64,000 nucleotides of DNA from Chaenocephalus aceratus (taxonomy: Eukaryota; Chordata; Actinopteri; Perciformes; Channichthyidae). Both the position numbers and the translations under genes were made by a program. The stretch is from positions 19,445,701 through 19,509,700 of the forward strand of contig CM043791.1 of NCBI GenBank assembly GCA_023974075.1, written 5' to 3'. The notes under the pieces were generated by a model, which worked only from the letters and a program-made list of their open reading frames with translations, did not search any database and was not told the origin of the DNA. Shown piece by piece: positions 63,777 to 64,000 of this stretch; position 1 is the stretch's first letter; each line of letters opens with the position of its first letter.

Positions 63777-63910
63777 TTTTTATTTTATTTTTATTTATCC
63801 TTTATTTATCCAGGAATGTCCCATTGAGATACAAGATCTCTTCTTCCAGGGAGTCCTGACCAACACGGCACACAACAAGTTTCAACATAAAACAAAGGCA
63901 TTAAACAAAA
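63777..63910 (-). mobile_element. LINE 3' tail, same family as 24010-24236
   Basis: TTTATTTATCCTTTATTTAT, then CCAGGAATGTCCCATTGAGA, TACAAGATCTCTTCTTCCAG and GGAGTCCTGACCAACACGGC is the reverse complement of the tail seen in the hAT element. It is 5'-truncated or continues toward the window end. Confidence 0.7.
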
Positions 63911-64000
63911 AAAACATACAATTCAAATATAAATACAGAAGGCCATTTGTGCAGTGGCAAGAAGCATACTCACATCAGCAATAGCATCAGGTAAAACAGT

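Overview
The window looks like noncoding DNA (introns or intergenic) from a teleost fish, probably a percomorph. This rests on the repeat content: L2- and Rex-type non-LTR retrotransposons, Tc1/mariner, several hAT derivatives, a Crypton-type tyrosine recombinase gene, TTAA-flanked MITEs, a Helentron-like element and very long (CA)n arrays. I see no rRNA, tRNA, CRISPR array or bacterial-type operon. Short AT-rich open frames and frames through (CA)n arrays were treated as noise.

The one clearly gene-like unit is at 2947-4646 on the plus strand. It is a three-exon gene whose splice phases agree, encoding a 441-residue Crypton/KIAA1958-like tyrosine recombinase. The His, Arg, His and Tyr catalytic positions are all visible. 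Intron 2 carries a partial copy of exon 1, and intron 1 carries a (TAA)n tract beside a LINE-tail-like fragment.

Layout: 1-2946 no gene; 2947-4646 Crypton gene; 6050-6272 (CA)n; 7197-9246 Helentron-like element; 11893-12860 hAT derivative with a perfect 8-bp target duplication; 17722-17805 RTE/Rex3-like tail; 19836-19943 candidate host exon (minus), with a weaker one at 5672-5741; 20021-20141 and 21609-21730 a diverged duplicated noncoding block; 23478-24354 hAT derivative split by a LINE tail; 29192-30754 Tc1 element with a broken transposase (minus); 31321-31530 (CA)n; 31583-34535 a 2.95-kb element with inverted repeats of about 500 bp and a 7-bp target duplication; 39292-39735 remnant of a BED-finger hAT; 40617-41540 5'-truncated LINE (minus); 44722-44985 dispersed repeat; 47352-47637 MITE; 53697-54013 TTAA MITE, with a relative near 60.1-60.56 kb; 55592-57603 a 5'-truncated L2 flanked by a 348-bp direct duplication of its target; 60879-60964 (GT)n; 63777-63910 LINE tail (minus).

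The host locus is mostly unresolved. The minus-strand exon candidate and several GC-richer, homeobox-motif-rich blocks (about 25.7-26.1, 48.3-48.6, 50.05-50.2 and 51.65-51.87 kb) would fit a large intron or regulatory desert of a developmental gene, but that is inference. The least ordinary items are the L2 insertion with its 348-bp flanking repeat, the long-TIR element, and the apparently intact Crypton gene.
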